Positions 57,230 to 64,000 of a stretch of DNA of 64,000 nt are shown one piece after another (position 1 is the first letter of the stretch; every line of letters starts with the position of its first letter). A model generated the notes under the pieces. The model worked only from the letters and a program-made list of their open reading frames with translations. It had not been told where the DNA came from and did not search any database. The DNA comes from Methanocella_A sp049676595 (GTDB lineage: Archaea; Halobacteriota; Methanocellia; Methanocellales; Methanocellaceae): positions 868,001 to 932,000 of the forward strand of contig NZ_CP187259.1 in NCBI RefSeq assembly GCF_049676595.1, given 5' to 3'. The position numbers were made by a program, and so were the translations under genes.

Positions 57230-58171
57230 TTATACTGGCCACATGACCTTTTTAATGTGCGTCCCGGGCCGGGTGACCTGCAATGCGTCGACGACGGTCA
57301 GAGGCGTGGGGTAATACGACATCAGCGCAAACGGATCCTTTACGGGGAAGATGAGGTCCGGATAGCAGGTTTCTCCAGAGTAGGCCTTATCCATGTGGAA
57401 GTTGAGGTGGACGTTTCGCCACATCCGCTCCATGATCGTCCTCCTGGCTATCTCTTCCGGAGTAGCGTAAAGCTGCAGATATTTTTTGGGGACACGGTCG
57501 ATGATAGTCTCATTTACCCCCCTTGCATTTTTTACCGTCCTGACCAGCATGACGTTCCCCGGCAGGAACGGCTTGCTATTGTTGGCGTCCACGATGTAGT
57601 CGTACTTGATCGCCTGGCTTGCATCAGTCGTATTATTGGCCCTGCCTGGGGTAAGATTACCCGTTGCAGTCTGGTTGGTTGGCGGCGTAGTCATATTGAT
57701 CTGGCGGGTCACCATGGTCATGTCGGGGAAGATCATGCCTGTGCCTGCCGGGAGGCCTGCGAAGCGTATCGGCCCCATCCTGGCCACCCACGAGGGGGTA
57801 TCACCGACGACGATACCCGGAACCTGATCGAAGGGTAAAACATAAGGCGCCTGCTGTACGCTGAAAAATCCTGTTTCTGCCGCCGTTGCAGTCCGGGCGC
57901 TGGTCTGGGCCAGGGAAAACCCGTTTCCCCCGGCCGTGGGCAAGGGTGACAATCCAAAAGATTCGGCGTCAGTGCAGGTCGCATCCTGGGTATGGAAGAG
58001 CGTAATCTGAAACGGGACGATGATGGTCTCCTGGTTCGCAAGGAGATCGCCAGACCTGAGTTCCTGCCGCAGCTCGAACTGCGCCGCCGAAGGTGTTATC
58101 ATAGCGATAATAATCGCGTATACTATAAGCACAGCTATGGCATATCGCCGAACCCTTTTCAACACCCTCAA
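57230..58171 (-). CDS. Secreted hypothetical protein
   Basis: A 313-residue protein with an N-terminal signal peptide (RRYAIAVLIVYAIIIAM, cleaved near SAAQFE at about 33). The rest is a polar extracellular domain with one cysteine pair (about Cys65 and Cys285), a Thr/Asn linker near 175-200, and a C-terminal segment HLNFHMDKAYSGETCYPD. No family recognised. The start is a TTG at 58171; a GTG at 58165 is the alternative. A minus-strand AT-rich TATA-like stretch at about 58196-58207 lies upstream. It may belong to a cell-surface group together with other secreted genes here. Confidence 0.65.
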   Translation of the reverse strand: MRVLKRVRRYAIAVLIVYAIIIAMITPSAAQFELRQELRSGDLLANQETIIVPFQITLFHTQDATCTDAESFGLSPLPTAGGNGFSLAQTSARTATAAETGFFSVQQAPYVLPFDQVPGIVVGDTPSWVARMGPIRFAGLPAGTGMIFPDMTMVTRQINMTTPPTNQTATGNLTPGRANNTTDASQAIKYDYIVDANNSKPFLPGNVMLVRTVKNARGVNETIIDRVPKKYLQLYATPEEIARRTIMERMWRNVHLNFHMDKAYSGETCYPDLIFPVKDPFALMSYYPTPLTVVDALQVTRPGTHIKKVMWPV

Positions 58172-58635
58172 ACCCTCATTATGTACTATTACCGGTTAAA
58201 TATTTAAATTTCTCATTAAAAATGCGCAGGTTTGCACCGAAAGCAACCAAAGTAAAAATTATATACTTTACCTGTCAAATTTTTACCGATAGTCTATGTT
58301 CCACAAGTTCCACTAGAGGCTTGTTTTTGTCCCCGGTCAGGGGTTTTCGGTGCGCGGACACCGGCAGGTGGAGCCATTCCAGAATGTTTTAGTTGCTACT
58401 CCGTGAGGCTGACCCTCCCTGTGTGGCCACAGGCATTTTGGGTATATAGTCAAGACTATCAAACAGCTGAGGGCGTTACTACTCATGATAACCTCCTCTC
58501 GGCACCAGCTTCTCTCCAGCCCGGCGTTCGGCGTGCCAGGTACAGACTGTTGAGCGACGCAAGGCTGCCGTCATCGCTATCAGGCTTTTTCAGTCGATAG
58601 CGTGTGGTATGCCAACGACTATGGAATAGATACAT
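58172..58635 (+). other. Gene-free region with a strong TATA box far upstream of the protease-like gene
   Basis: 464 bp. TTATATACTTTA (about 58258-58270) is a strong TATA box with a purine-rich BRE-like stretch before it; transcription starting near 58290 would give a leader of about 340 nt before the ATG at 58636. A second TATA-like GGTATATAG sits at 58439. The leader carries several short palindromes (TGTGGCCACA at 58419-58428). It may be an RNA leader or a separate non-coding RNA gene; no known RNA motif was recognised. Confidence 0.5.
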
Positions 58636-59544
58636 ATGGAATTTGAAGTGCTGGACACAATCTTGTCCTATGAGAAGATCGCAACGGAAATGAACGTGGA
58701 GAAGAAGCAGGAAATCTACTATCAGGAGCTCGTCAAGCCCTTCGAGGGCATGTTCCGGATGTTCGGAGCTCAGCCTGACGCTTCAGGTAAGATCGATGCT
58801 ACGAGCCTGCTGAACATGTGGGCTTACCTGGGGCCGGGTCAGATAGACGAAAATATTCTGGATACGCTGCGGTTCGTGAAGAAGTACGACCCCGCCTCGA
58901 CCATGGCAAAGACGCTGGAGCGGGCGTGGGGCATGTTTGAGGGCTACGAGCACCGAATCCCGATAAAGCGGGTGGTAGCAGGTTTCTTCCTGCAGGACCA
59001 GACAAGGATGAACCCAATCACCGGCGACTACACAGGCTTCGGCGCTATACCCGGCTACGTAACGCTGAACTACTTCGTCCCTAACGAGCAGAACATGAGC
59101 ATGGTAGCCTCGACGCTGGCCCACGAGCTGTGCCACGGCATATGCTCATCGGTAGCTCCCGCAGGCTTCGGCGACCCCCGGAACCTGTCGGTAGACCGGA
59201 TGGTGATCGGCGAAGGGCTCGCGGAATCGTTTGCGGTCGAGCTCTGCGGCAGGGACAAGCTTGTCTTTTGCGTGAAAAACTTCGACCTCAGGGAGCTGCC
59301 CCGGGTGAAGAACATCATCAAAGAAGGGCTGAACCTGAAGGGCTTCGAGAACATGCAGCGGTACGTGTTCGGGAACATCCCCGGAGTCGTCGACGACAAA
59401 GGCCTCGGGCTGCCGCCTCACTCAGGCTATGCTGTGGGGTACTACGCGGTACAGGCGTACATGGAACGGACCGGAAAGAGCATCGTCGAAACGATCTTTA
59501 CCCCTGCGGAAGAGATCGTCCGGGAGTCGAAATTCTTTGATTAA
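58636..59544 (+). CDS. Putative zinc metalloprotease (HExxH)
   Basis: A 302-residue protein. H163-E-L-C-H167 in the helix LAHELCHGICSSV is a zinc-binding HExxH; a third ligand is probably the acidic residue in GEGLAESFAVE (about 194-204). It has no signal peptide, so it acts in the cytoplasm. The layout is like DUF2268-type predicted Zn proteases, but membership is not proven. Substrate unknown. A strong terminator follows. The unusual long leader upstream suggests regulation at the RNA level. Confidence 0.72.
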   Translation: MEFEVLDTILSYEKIATEMNVEKKQEIYYQELVKPFEGMFRMFGAQPDASGKIDATSLLNMWAYLGPGQIDENILDTLRFVKKYDPASTMAKTLERAWGMFEGYEHRIPIKRVVAGFFLQDQTRMNPITGDYTGFGAIPGYVTLNYFVPNEQNMSMVASTLAHELCHGICSSVAPAGFGDPRNLSVDRMVIGEGLAESFAVELCGRDKLVFCVKNFDLRELPRVKNIIKEGLNLKGFENMQRYVFGNIPGVVDDKGLGLPPHSGYAVGYYAVQAYMERTGKSIVETIFTPAEEIVRESKFFD

Positions 59545-59552
59545 AAAGTAAC

Positions 59553-59577
59553 GCCGGGCAAGTGCCCGGCCTTTTTT
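59553..59577 (+). terminator. Intrinsic-type terminator after the protease-like gene
   Basis: GCCGGGCA-AG-TGCCCGGC (59553-59570), an 8-bp perfect stem with a 2-nt loop, followed by CTTTTTT. Nine nt after the stop. It may also serve the convergent minus-strand gene ending at 59588. Confidence 0.9.
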
Positions 59578-59587
59578 ATACAGCGGC

Positions 59588-61753
59588 TCAGGGTAAAAAG
59601 CTGATGAAGCCGGCGACAATTTTGATGATGCGTACCATTGTCCTGACTTTCTCCTGCGAGTTATCAGCCGAAGGCTGGTCTGTCACGTTTTCCGGGACCT
59701 GAGGCGCTGCACCGGGCGTTACTTTGGATGTGTCCCGGGGCAGCATCCAGTCTACCGGGGCCACGGTCGCCGGGGAGGACGGAGCCGGAACAGGGACATT
59801 GTTGACCAGCTCGTAGATATCCGGGATGCTGGTCGGCCAGAAATAAAGGTAGGAGTTACCAGCGGCGACGTTGCCTGCCATATCCAGCGTACGATAGTGT
59901 ACCTTGTTCTGGTTACCCGGGGGTACGATAAACGGAGCTGTATAGTTGTTCCATGTGATGCCATCCATGCTATACTCCGTTTTAGCGATGCCTGACCCGC
60001 CGTCCTCCGGGGTCAGAGTCACCGTGACATCGGAGGTAAACCAGCCCTGAGGGCTGGAGCCCTCGAAGGTGCAGTCAATCGACGGAGCTGTTTTATCGAT
60101 CTTGATGCTCAGCATCCTCTGGCTCTCGACGTTGCCGGCGTAGTCGATCGAGCGGAAGTAGACCGGGTTTTCACCCTCTTTACTCACGGTAAACAAGGCT
60201 CTGTCGAGCCATTCTGAGCCGTCATAACTGTGCTGGGTCCTGTGGACGCCGGTGCTGGCATCCTCCGCGGTGAGGTTCACTGTCACATCCGACCTGTACC
60301 ACCCGTTGTCGCCGCCTGTGCCAGTCAACTTCGCGTTTGTCACCGGAGGGACCGAGTCTACCTGGATGACGATAGAATTGTGCTTCCCTTCGTTGCCTAC
60401 TTTATCGATGCTCCAGTACTCGAGCTTATGCACGCCGTTAGCGACGACGAAAGCAGTGCCGGCTCCCTCGATCCTGTGGACCGGCCCATCGTCCATTATA
60501 TAGTTCAGCTCTTTGACGCCTGAGCCGCCGTCCGTCGCTTCCAGGTCGATGCGAACGCTGGAGTTGTGCCAGTCGTTTACCCTCCTGCTGCTCTGGATGG
60601 CATCCGTGAACGGGGGTGTTTTATCCACGCTGACTCTGACGCTACCCACGACAATGGGCGAGAAGACATCCACCCTGCCTCTATCCTGGTCCATCGTGTA
60701 GATGTGCCCTGCAGAACCGATTGCGATGCCCGAAGGATTATAGCTGTCTCCTACCCCCACGCTGGAATAATCGATTGCTGTGATATAGTTCCCCTGTTGA
60801 TCCAGTATCATGACCCTGTGGTTCGACAGATCGGCCACGTACACATTATCTTCCCTGTCGATGGCGAGGCTGCTAACCTTTCCTAACTCGCCGTCCCCAG
60901 TGCCGTAGCTGCCGAAGCTCCTGACTAACTCACCCCCTGGGCTGAACACCTGAATCTGATTGTAGTACTGGCGATCGGGTGTCCATGGCGTCTCCTTGTT
61001 GTCGAGCTTTCTCTCCCCGCTGCAAACTATGTAAACGAAGCCGGAAGAGTTTACCGCGACGGGGCCTGCAAAGCTATAGTCAGCGCCGGGCTCCGAGGTA
61101 GTCCGCCAGCTGGCGACAAACCTGCCCTCCGGATTAAATACCTGTACTCTGGAGTTATAGTCGTCTGACACAAAGACGAAGTTCGAAGCGTTGATCGCAA
61201 CGTCTACCGGGCTCATGAATTCGCCGTCACCCGTGCCGCCGTTCCCGAACACCGAAACCAGGGCGCCATCCTGGCTGAAAATCTGTATACTGTTATTCGG
61301 CGCATCTGCTACGAAGGTATAACCTGACGAGTTCCTGGCCGTGCCGCTTAACAGCCCCGGTACATGCTCGTCCAGCCCTGAAATGCTCCCGAAAACCTTG
61401 ATCAGCCTGGGCTGCCTGGCAGAATCTATGTCCGCCAGGTACACCAGTATCGTATACTCGCCATCCGGGACAGCTACCTTATTATTGTAGGTCCCGTCCC
61501 AGGCAATGCTGTGGTTACCGGTGCTTCGGGTACCTGCAGAGATATCCTTCACCTTGCCGCTCTGGCCGTATATGCTGACGGCTGGACAGCCGTTGATAAT
61601 GTCGGCCAGCTCGTAACTGATCTCTACCGAGCCGGTATCCGGGTTGAAAAAGGCCCTGTCGGCCGAAACGCCGACTATCGACGGTGCGGCTGCCGAAATC
61701 GGGGCAGCACACAACACCAGGGCCAGGACCGCTAATACTAGGACGTACCTCAT
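59588..61753 (-). CDS. Secreted NHL-propeller protein with Ig-like/OmpL47-type repeats
   Basis: A 721-residue protein: signal peptide (residues about 1-22, MRYVLVLAVLALVLCA), a short Ig-like region (about 30-105), then five to six NHL propeller repeats (about 110-360, e.g. DGEFMSPVDVAINASNFVFVSDDYNSRVQVF, abridged). Next come three OmpL47/Ig-like domains (about 375-640) with the repeated WYRSDVTVNLTAEDASTGV type motif, and a hydrophobic-rich C-terminus (RIIKIVAGFISFLP). NHL propellers bind proteins or RNA, and the Ig-like repeats act as stalks. Likely surface-exposed; function unknown. Confidence 0.82.
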   Translation of the reverse strand: MRYVLVLAVLALVLCAAPISAAAPSIVGVSADRAFFNPDTGSVEISYELADIINGCPAVSIYGQSGKVKDISAGTRSTGNHSIAWDGTYNNKVAVPDGEYTILVYLADIDSARQPRLIKVFGSISGLDEHVPGLLSGTARNSSGYTFVADAPNNSIQIFSQDGALVSVFGNGGTGDGEFMSPVDVAINASNFVFVSDDYNSRVQVFNPEGRFVASWRTTSEPGADYSFAGPVAVNSSGFVYIVCSGERKLDNKETPWTPDRQYYNQIQVFSPGGELVRSFGSYGTGDGELGKVSSLAIDREDNVYVADLSNHRVMILDQQGNYITAIDYSSVGVGDSYNPSGIAIGSAGHIYTMDQDRGRVDVFSPIVVGSVRVSVDKTPPFTDAIQSSRRVNDWHNSSVRIDLEATDGGSGVKELNYIMDDGPVHRIEGAGTAFVVANGVHKLEYWSIDKVGNEGKHNSIVIQVDSVPPVTNAKLTGTGGDNGWYRSDVTVNLTAEDASTGVHRTQHSYDGSEWLDRALFTVSKEGENPVYFRSIDYAGNVESQRMLSIKIDKTAPSIDCTFEGSSPQGWFTSDVTVTLTPEDGGSGIAKTEYSMDGITWNNYTAPFIVPPGNQNKVHYRTLDMAGNVAAGNSYLYFWPTSIPDIYELVNNVPVPAPSSPATVAPVDWMLPRDTSKVTPGAAPQVPENVTDQPSADNSQEKVRTMVRIIKIVAGFISFLP

Positions 61754-61865
61754 GGTAACCCTCTGCAGTACCCGCCCCTCGATGCTGCGAACTGGGCCAT
61801 ATTAATGGCCAGTTATCCATACGATGATTGTAGGAAGGTCGGCTGGACTATTTGTATACTTTCTG

Positions 61866-61885
61866 GTGCCGGCTGAGGCCGGCAC
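61866..61885. other. Perfect hairpin upstream of the secreted propeller gene
   Basis: GTGCCGGC-TGAG-GCCGGCAC, 8-bp stem and 4-nt loop, in the 285-bp gap between divergent genes 61753 and 62039. No T-run follows. Role unclear. Confidence 0.5.
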
Positions 61886-62038
61886 AGAGATGAGACGGGC
61901 CTTAACTTGCATTAAATCAGAAATGGGAATTACCAGGATATGCCCCTTCCGACCGTTGAGCAATCGCATGTAGTTGCAATAAATTTAATATGATACCAAT
62001 CTCTTTTACAACAAATACTTACAATGGGAGGCATATCT

Positions 62039-62536
62039 TTGAAATTTAAAGTTGGGATCGCATTAGTATTCGTAGCAATGATCGCTTTTGTCGTAGCTAT
62101 CTCCGGCTGCACGGGAACTACCACAGTTTCTCCTGTGCCCACGGCGGAGACAACGCCGACTCCGGCTCCGGCAGTTTCGGGGCCCGTCGTGCTGTCGGTC
62201 ACCGGCAAGGTCAGCAATCCGCTGAACCTGACCATGGCAGACCTGCAGAAGTACGAAAGCAAGACCATCACTGTCGCAGGAAAGGATAACGTTACCCAGG
62301 AATACACCGGCGTAGCCTACGGCAAGCTTCTGGACGCCGCAGGCCTGACCGCCGAAGCGAAGAGCGCGAACATGATCGGCGCGGACGGCTACAACAAGAG
62401 CCTGGACGTCTCTGCCATCAAGGCCTCGGCTGACGCCATCATCGCCATCAACGCCGACGACACGCTGAAGGCCGTCATCCCCGGCGAGTCCAAAGGGGCC
62501 TGGGTCGGCAACCTGACGACCATCGTCATCGAGTAA
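62039..62536 (+). CDS. Lipoprotein with a molybdopterin-binding-like (SUOX-type) domain
   Basis: A 165-residue protein. The TTG at 62039 (LKFKVGIALVFV) is preferred over the ATG at 62024 because GGGAGG (62026-62031) lies 7 nt before it. The lipobox AISGC (about residue 25) follows a short signal; a Thr/Pro linker comes next. The mature domain (about 47-165) has LSVTGKVSNPLNLTMADLQKY, YTGVAYGKLLDAAG, GADGYNKSLDV and GAWVGNLTTIVIE. It resembles degenerate oxidoreductase molybdopterin-binding domains but lacks the cofactor cysteine. It is homologous to the C-terminus of the gene at 63223. Confidence 0.75.
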   Translation: MKFKVGIALVFVAMIAFVVAISGCTGTTTVSPVPTAETTPTPAPAVSGPVVLSVTGKVSNPLNLTMADLQKYESKTITVAGKDNVTQEYTGVAYGKLLDAAGLTAEAKSANMIGADGYNKSLDVSAIKASADAIIAINADDTLKAVIPGESKGAWVGNLTTIVIE

Positions 62537-62540
62537 AAAT

Positions 62541-62577
62541 AGCTGCGGGCTGCTGCCCGCACAGCTTTTTCTTTTTA
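62541..62577 (+). terminator. Intrinsic-type terminator after the lipoprotein gene
   Basis: GCGGGC-TGCT-GCCCGC (62545-62560), extended by AGCT pairing on both sides, then TTTTT and CTTTTTATTT. It separates the lipoprotein gene from the convergent FmdE gene. Confidence 0.85.
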
Positions 62578-63213
62578 TTTCTTTTCCATATAGCAGGACC
62601 CGGCGCTGCATGCCCTGCACCTGTCGCCGACGAGCATCTTATCCGGGACCATTTCGCCGCACGATGCGCAGATCGCCGGTTTCCACTGATCGTCCTTGGG
62701 CGGGATCGGCACATCAACCCTCTCCCAGCCAAGGATACCCCGGCCTGCCACCAGTATGTCCTCGAGCAGGGCCGGCAAATTTCCCTTCGCATCCGGCTCA
62801 TTGAAGTACCATGCTCTTAAAGCCGGATAGCTTCTGGTCCGCTCGCAGACTACGTACGCTCTTACGCACCGGGCGATGCCGGTGCCGTCGTCCCGCCCCA
62901 CCGCCAGGGCTATCCTCCCTGTGTTGAACAATAAAAATTTACTACTGCCCGGAGTGCAGCCCGTGATGACCCCGATCGAGTCCGAAACACACTTGGCTGT
63001 CTCAGCTACGGCAAACAACCGATCTCCCGGCTCGGCCCCCAGCTTTTCCAGCGCCAGGTCTACCATGTACGCTCCGAGAATCACCCCCGGGGCTGGGAAA
63101 CCGTGGTAGCGCACCGAAGCATCGATGAACTGTCGCACCCGCCCGCTTATGTCATGCTTCTTTTCCAGCGCGACAAAGGTCGCCATCATCTCTCCTTCAT
63201 AGTCAGCGTTCAT
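62575..63213 (-). CDS. FmdE-family protein (formylmethanofuran dehydrogenase subunit E-like)
   Basis: A 212-residue FmdE-family protein. The core (about residues 10-150) shows FPAPGVILGAYMVDLALEKLG, VAETAKCVSDSIGVITGCTPGSSKFLL and LFNTGRIALAV. A C-terminal zinc ribbon (CASCGEMVPDKMLVGDRCRAC) ends the protein. FmdE is encoded with molybdenum formylmethanofuran dehydrogenase in some methanogens, but standalone copies also occur near metal or cofactor transport genes, and the exact role is unsettled. It lies 10 nt after the stop of the ECF-S-like gene upstream and shares its direction, so both are probably one transcript. Confidence 0.88.
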   Translation of the reverse strand: MNADYEGEMMATFVALEKKHDISGRVRQFIDASVRYHGFPAPGVILGAYMVDLALEKLGAEPGDRLFAVAETAKCVSDSIGVITGCTPGSSKFLLFNTGRIALAVGRDDGTGIARCVRAYVVCERTRSYPALRAWYFNEPDAKGNLPALLEDILVAGRGILGWERVDVPIPPKDDQWKPAICASCGEMVPDKMLVGDRCRACSAGSCYMEKK

Positions 63214-63222
63214 ATCGTCGCC

Positions 63223-64000
63223 TCAGTAGACTTTGACTGTCTTGATCATGCCCACCCAGTACTCCTGGCTGGTGCTGTTGGCAATGATCTTCAGCTGTCC
63301 ACCGACGTCTACCAGCAGCACGTCGTCCCGTATGGCCTGCGATATCTCGAACGTATTATAGTAGCCGTCGTAGCCGATCACGTCCACCTTGGTCGCCCCC
63401 GGCTGAAGGCCCGCGTCCTGCAGGGCTGTTTTCAGCTGCAGGCCAGTATACGTCTGAGGCTTGTGTGGGTTACCGATGGCCTGCGACTCCATAATGACAA
63501 AGCGATCGGAATAGCTGTAGTAGTCGTAATCTCCGGGCTGGTCGACGCTGCCCGATATCGTAAACAGCATACTCTTACCCTCTGCCGGCGGGGTAACGTT
63601 GCCCGCTGGAGTCGGAGACGTGCCTGCCTCGGGAGGTTTGAAGACCACGGCGCCCGCGACGATGACGATGGAAAGCGCGATCAGCACTGCAGCGACTTTT
63701 GTCGCCGTCAGGCGCAGACCCTTCTTACCATCTTTAGCCTTCTTAATGATCCCCGCTTCCTCCAGGCTGTCGGTGACGCCGAGGCCGAAGATGCCGGCGA
63801 TCACCACTCCCGAGAGGAACGCCATGAAGGTGGCGAGGCCGAACAACAGCGGGCTGTTGAACGGGACGAAGAACTGAAAGGCAACCACGTTCGAGGCAGT
63901 GCCCAGCCCTCCCGCCAGCAGGTACGAGAGCCGCCTGTACTTCCTGAACGGCCAGAACCCGATCTCCGCGAACAGGCCCTCCACGAGCGACAGCAGGATG
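63223..64000 (-). CDS. ECF-transporter S-component-like membrane protein fused to a SUOX-type domain, truncated by window edge
   Basis: The frame is open to the window end, so the N-terminus is missing; the in-frame GTG at 63984 is not necessarily the start. The visible N-terminal part has hydrophobic helices with FAEIGFWPFRKYRRLSYLLAGGLG, resembling the YkoE/thiamine-type S components. A transmembrane helix (TKVAAVLIALSIVIVAGAVV) and a Pro/Thr linker lead to a C-terminal domain (SGSVDQPGDYDYYSYS, TYTGLQLKTALQDAG, VIGYDGYYNTFEISQAI) homologous to the lipoprotein at 62039. The fusion suggests an S component that displays a ligand-binding domain outside the membrane. Ligand unknown. Confidence 0.7.
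   Translation of the reverse strand, partial: ILLSLVEGLFAEIGFWPFRKYRRLSYLLAGGLGTASNVVAFQFFVPFNSPLLFGLATFMAFLSGVVIAGIFGLGVTDSLEEAGIIKKAKDGKKGLRLTATKVAAVLIALSIVIVAGAVVFKPPEAGTSPTPAGNVTPPAEGKSMLFTISGSVDQPGDYDYYSYSDRFVIMESQAIGNPHKPQTYTGLQLKTALQDAGLQPGATKVDVIGYDGYYNTFEISQAIRDDVLLVDVGGQLKIIANSTSQEYWVGMIKTVKVY

Noticed and set aside
58290..58635. RNase P RNA, SRP RNA or tRNA gene
   Set aside because: No match by eye to the conserved cores of these RNAs, and no T-loop or anticodon arm was found.

Overview
The window looks like a chromosomal segment of a methanogenic archaeon, most probably a Methanocella-type organism (Methanocellales, formerly Rice Cluster I). The pointers are a methanogenesis-marker-2-like protein, an FmdE-family protein, an archaeal clamp-loader large subunit with a C-terminal PCNA-binding box, the short archaeal form of PurA, a PGF-CTERM-type sorting tail, TATA-box promoters with short or absent leaders, and TrmB-type regulators. 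The genus is inferred from the gene set; no comparison was run. No rRNA, tRNA or CRISPR array was found.

Layout. 1-4.2 kb is a compositionally distinct, AT-richer operon: two ABC-2 permeases (the first cut by the window edge) run without gaps into two secreted RCC1-propeller proteins. 4.3-10.5 kb holds pyrG, a purA / Trm112-like / small membrane protein operon, and a large sensor histidine kinase. 10.8-14.8 kb is a lactate-type module: FAD-linked dehydrogenase, Fe-S subunit, a small acidic ORF and a LarA-like racemase carrying an in-frame 18-bp tandem repeat. 15.0-22.1 kb is a biotin locus: BirA with a DNA-binding domain, then an RCC1 protein with a PGF-CTERM tail, then bioY-ecfA-ecfA'-ecfT preceded by a sequence matching the classical BirA operator. 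22.1-32.7 kb holds a DUF72 protein, RecQ, an ADP-forming acyl-CoA synthetase pair, an orphan CbiO-like ATPase, DUF1284, a type-2 ArgC, Pgk and a membrane-anchored protein. 33-39.3 kb is a monocarboxylate transport region: two tandem lactate-permease paralogues, a sodium:solute symporter with a 36-residue accessory protein, and a divergent TrmB-type regulator. 40.1-42.7 kb holds rubredoxin and a heavy-metal ATPase / HMA chaperone / zinc-ribbon operon. 42.8-64 kb mixes regulators, a citramalate/isopropylmalate/Re-citrate-synthase-like enzyme, an isocitrate/isopropylmalate-dehydrogenase-like enzyme coupled to the marker-2 protein, rfcL, a chagasin-like inhibitor, secreted propellers, a putative zinc protease, and an FmdE gene flanked by two genes sharing a domain.

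The least expected feature is in the gaps between genes. At least four families of non-coding elements share one architecture: a purine-rich or short-tandem-repeat left arm, a small centre, and the reverse complement as the right arm. One family (about 285 bp, A-type) occurs four times. One A copy is split in its centre by another element built of 9-bp units. At 16.87-17.84 kb at least four elements lie nested inside one another. None contains a convincing gene. Together they look like non-autonomous palindromic elements that insert into each other's hairpin centres.

Functional links supported by the sequence are the biotin regulon (regulator, operator, transporter), a probable lactate import and oxidation route spread over two loci, and the metal-ATPase operon. 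The other associations are positional.
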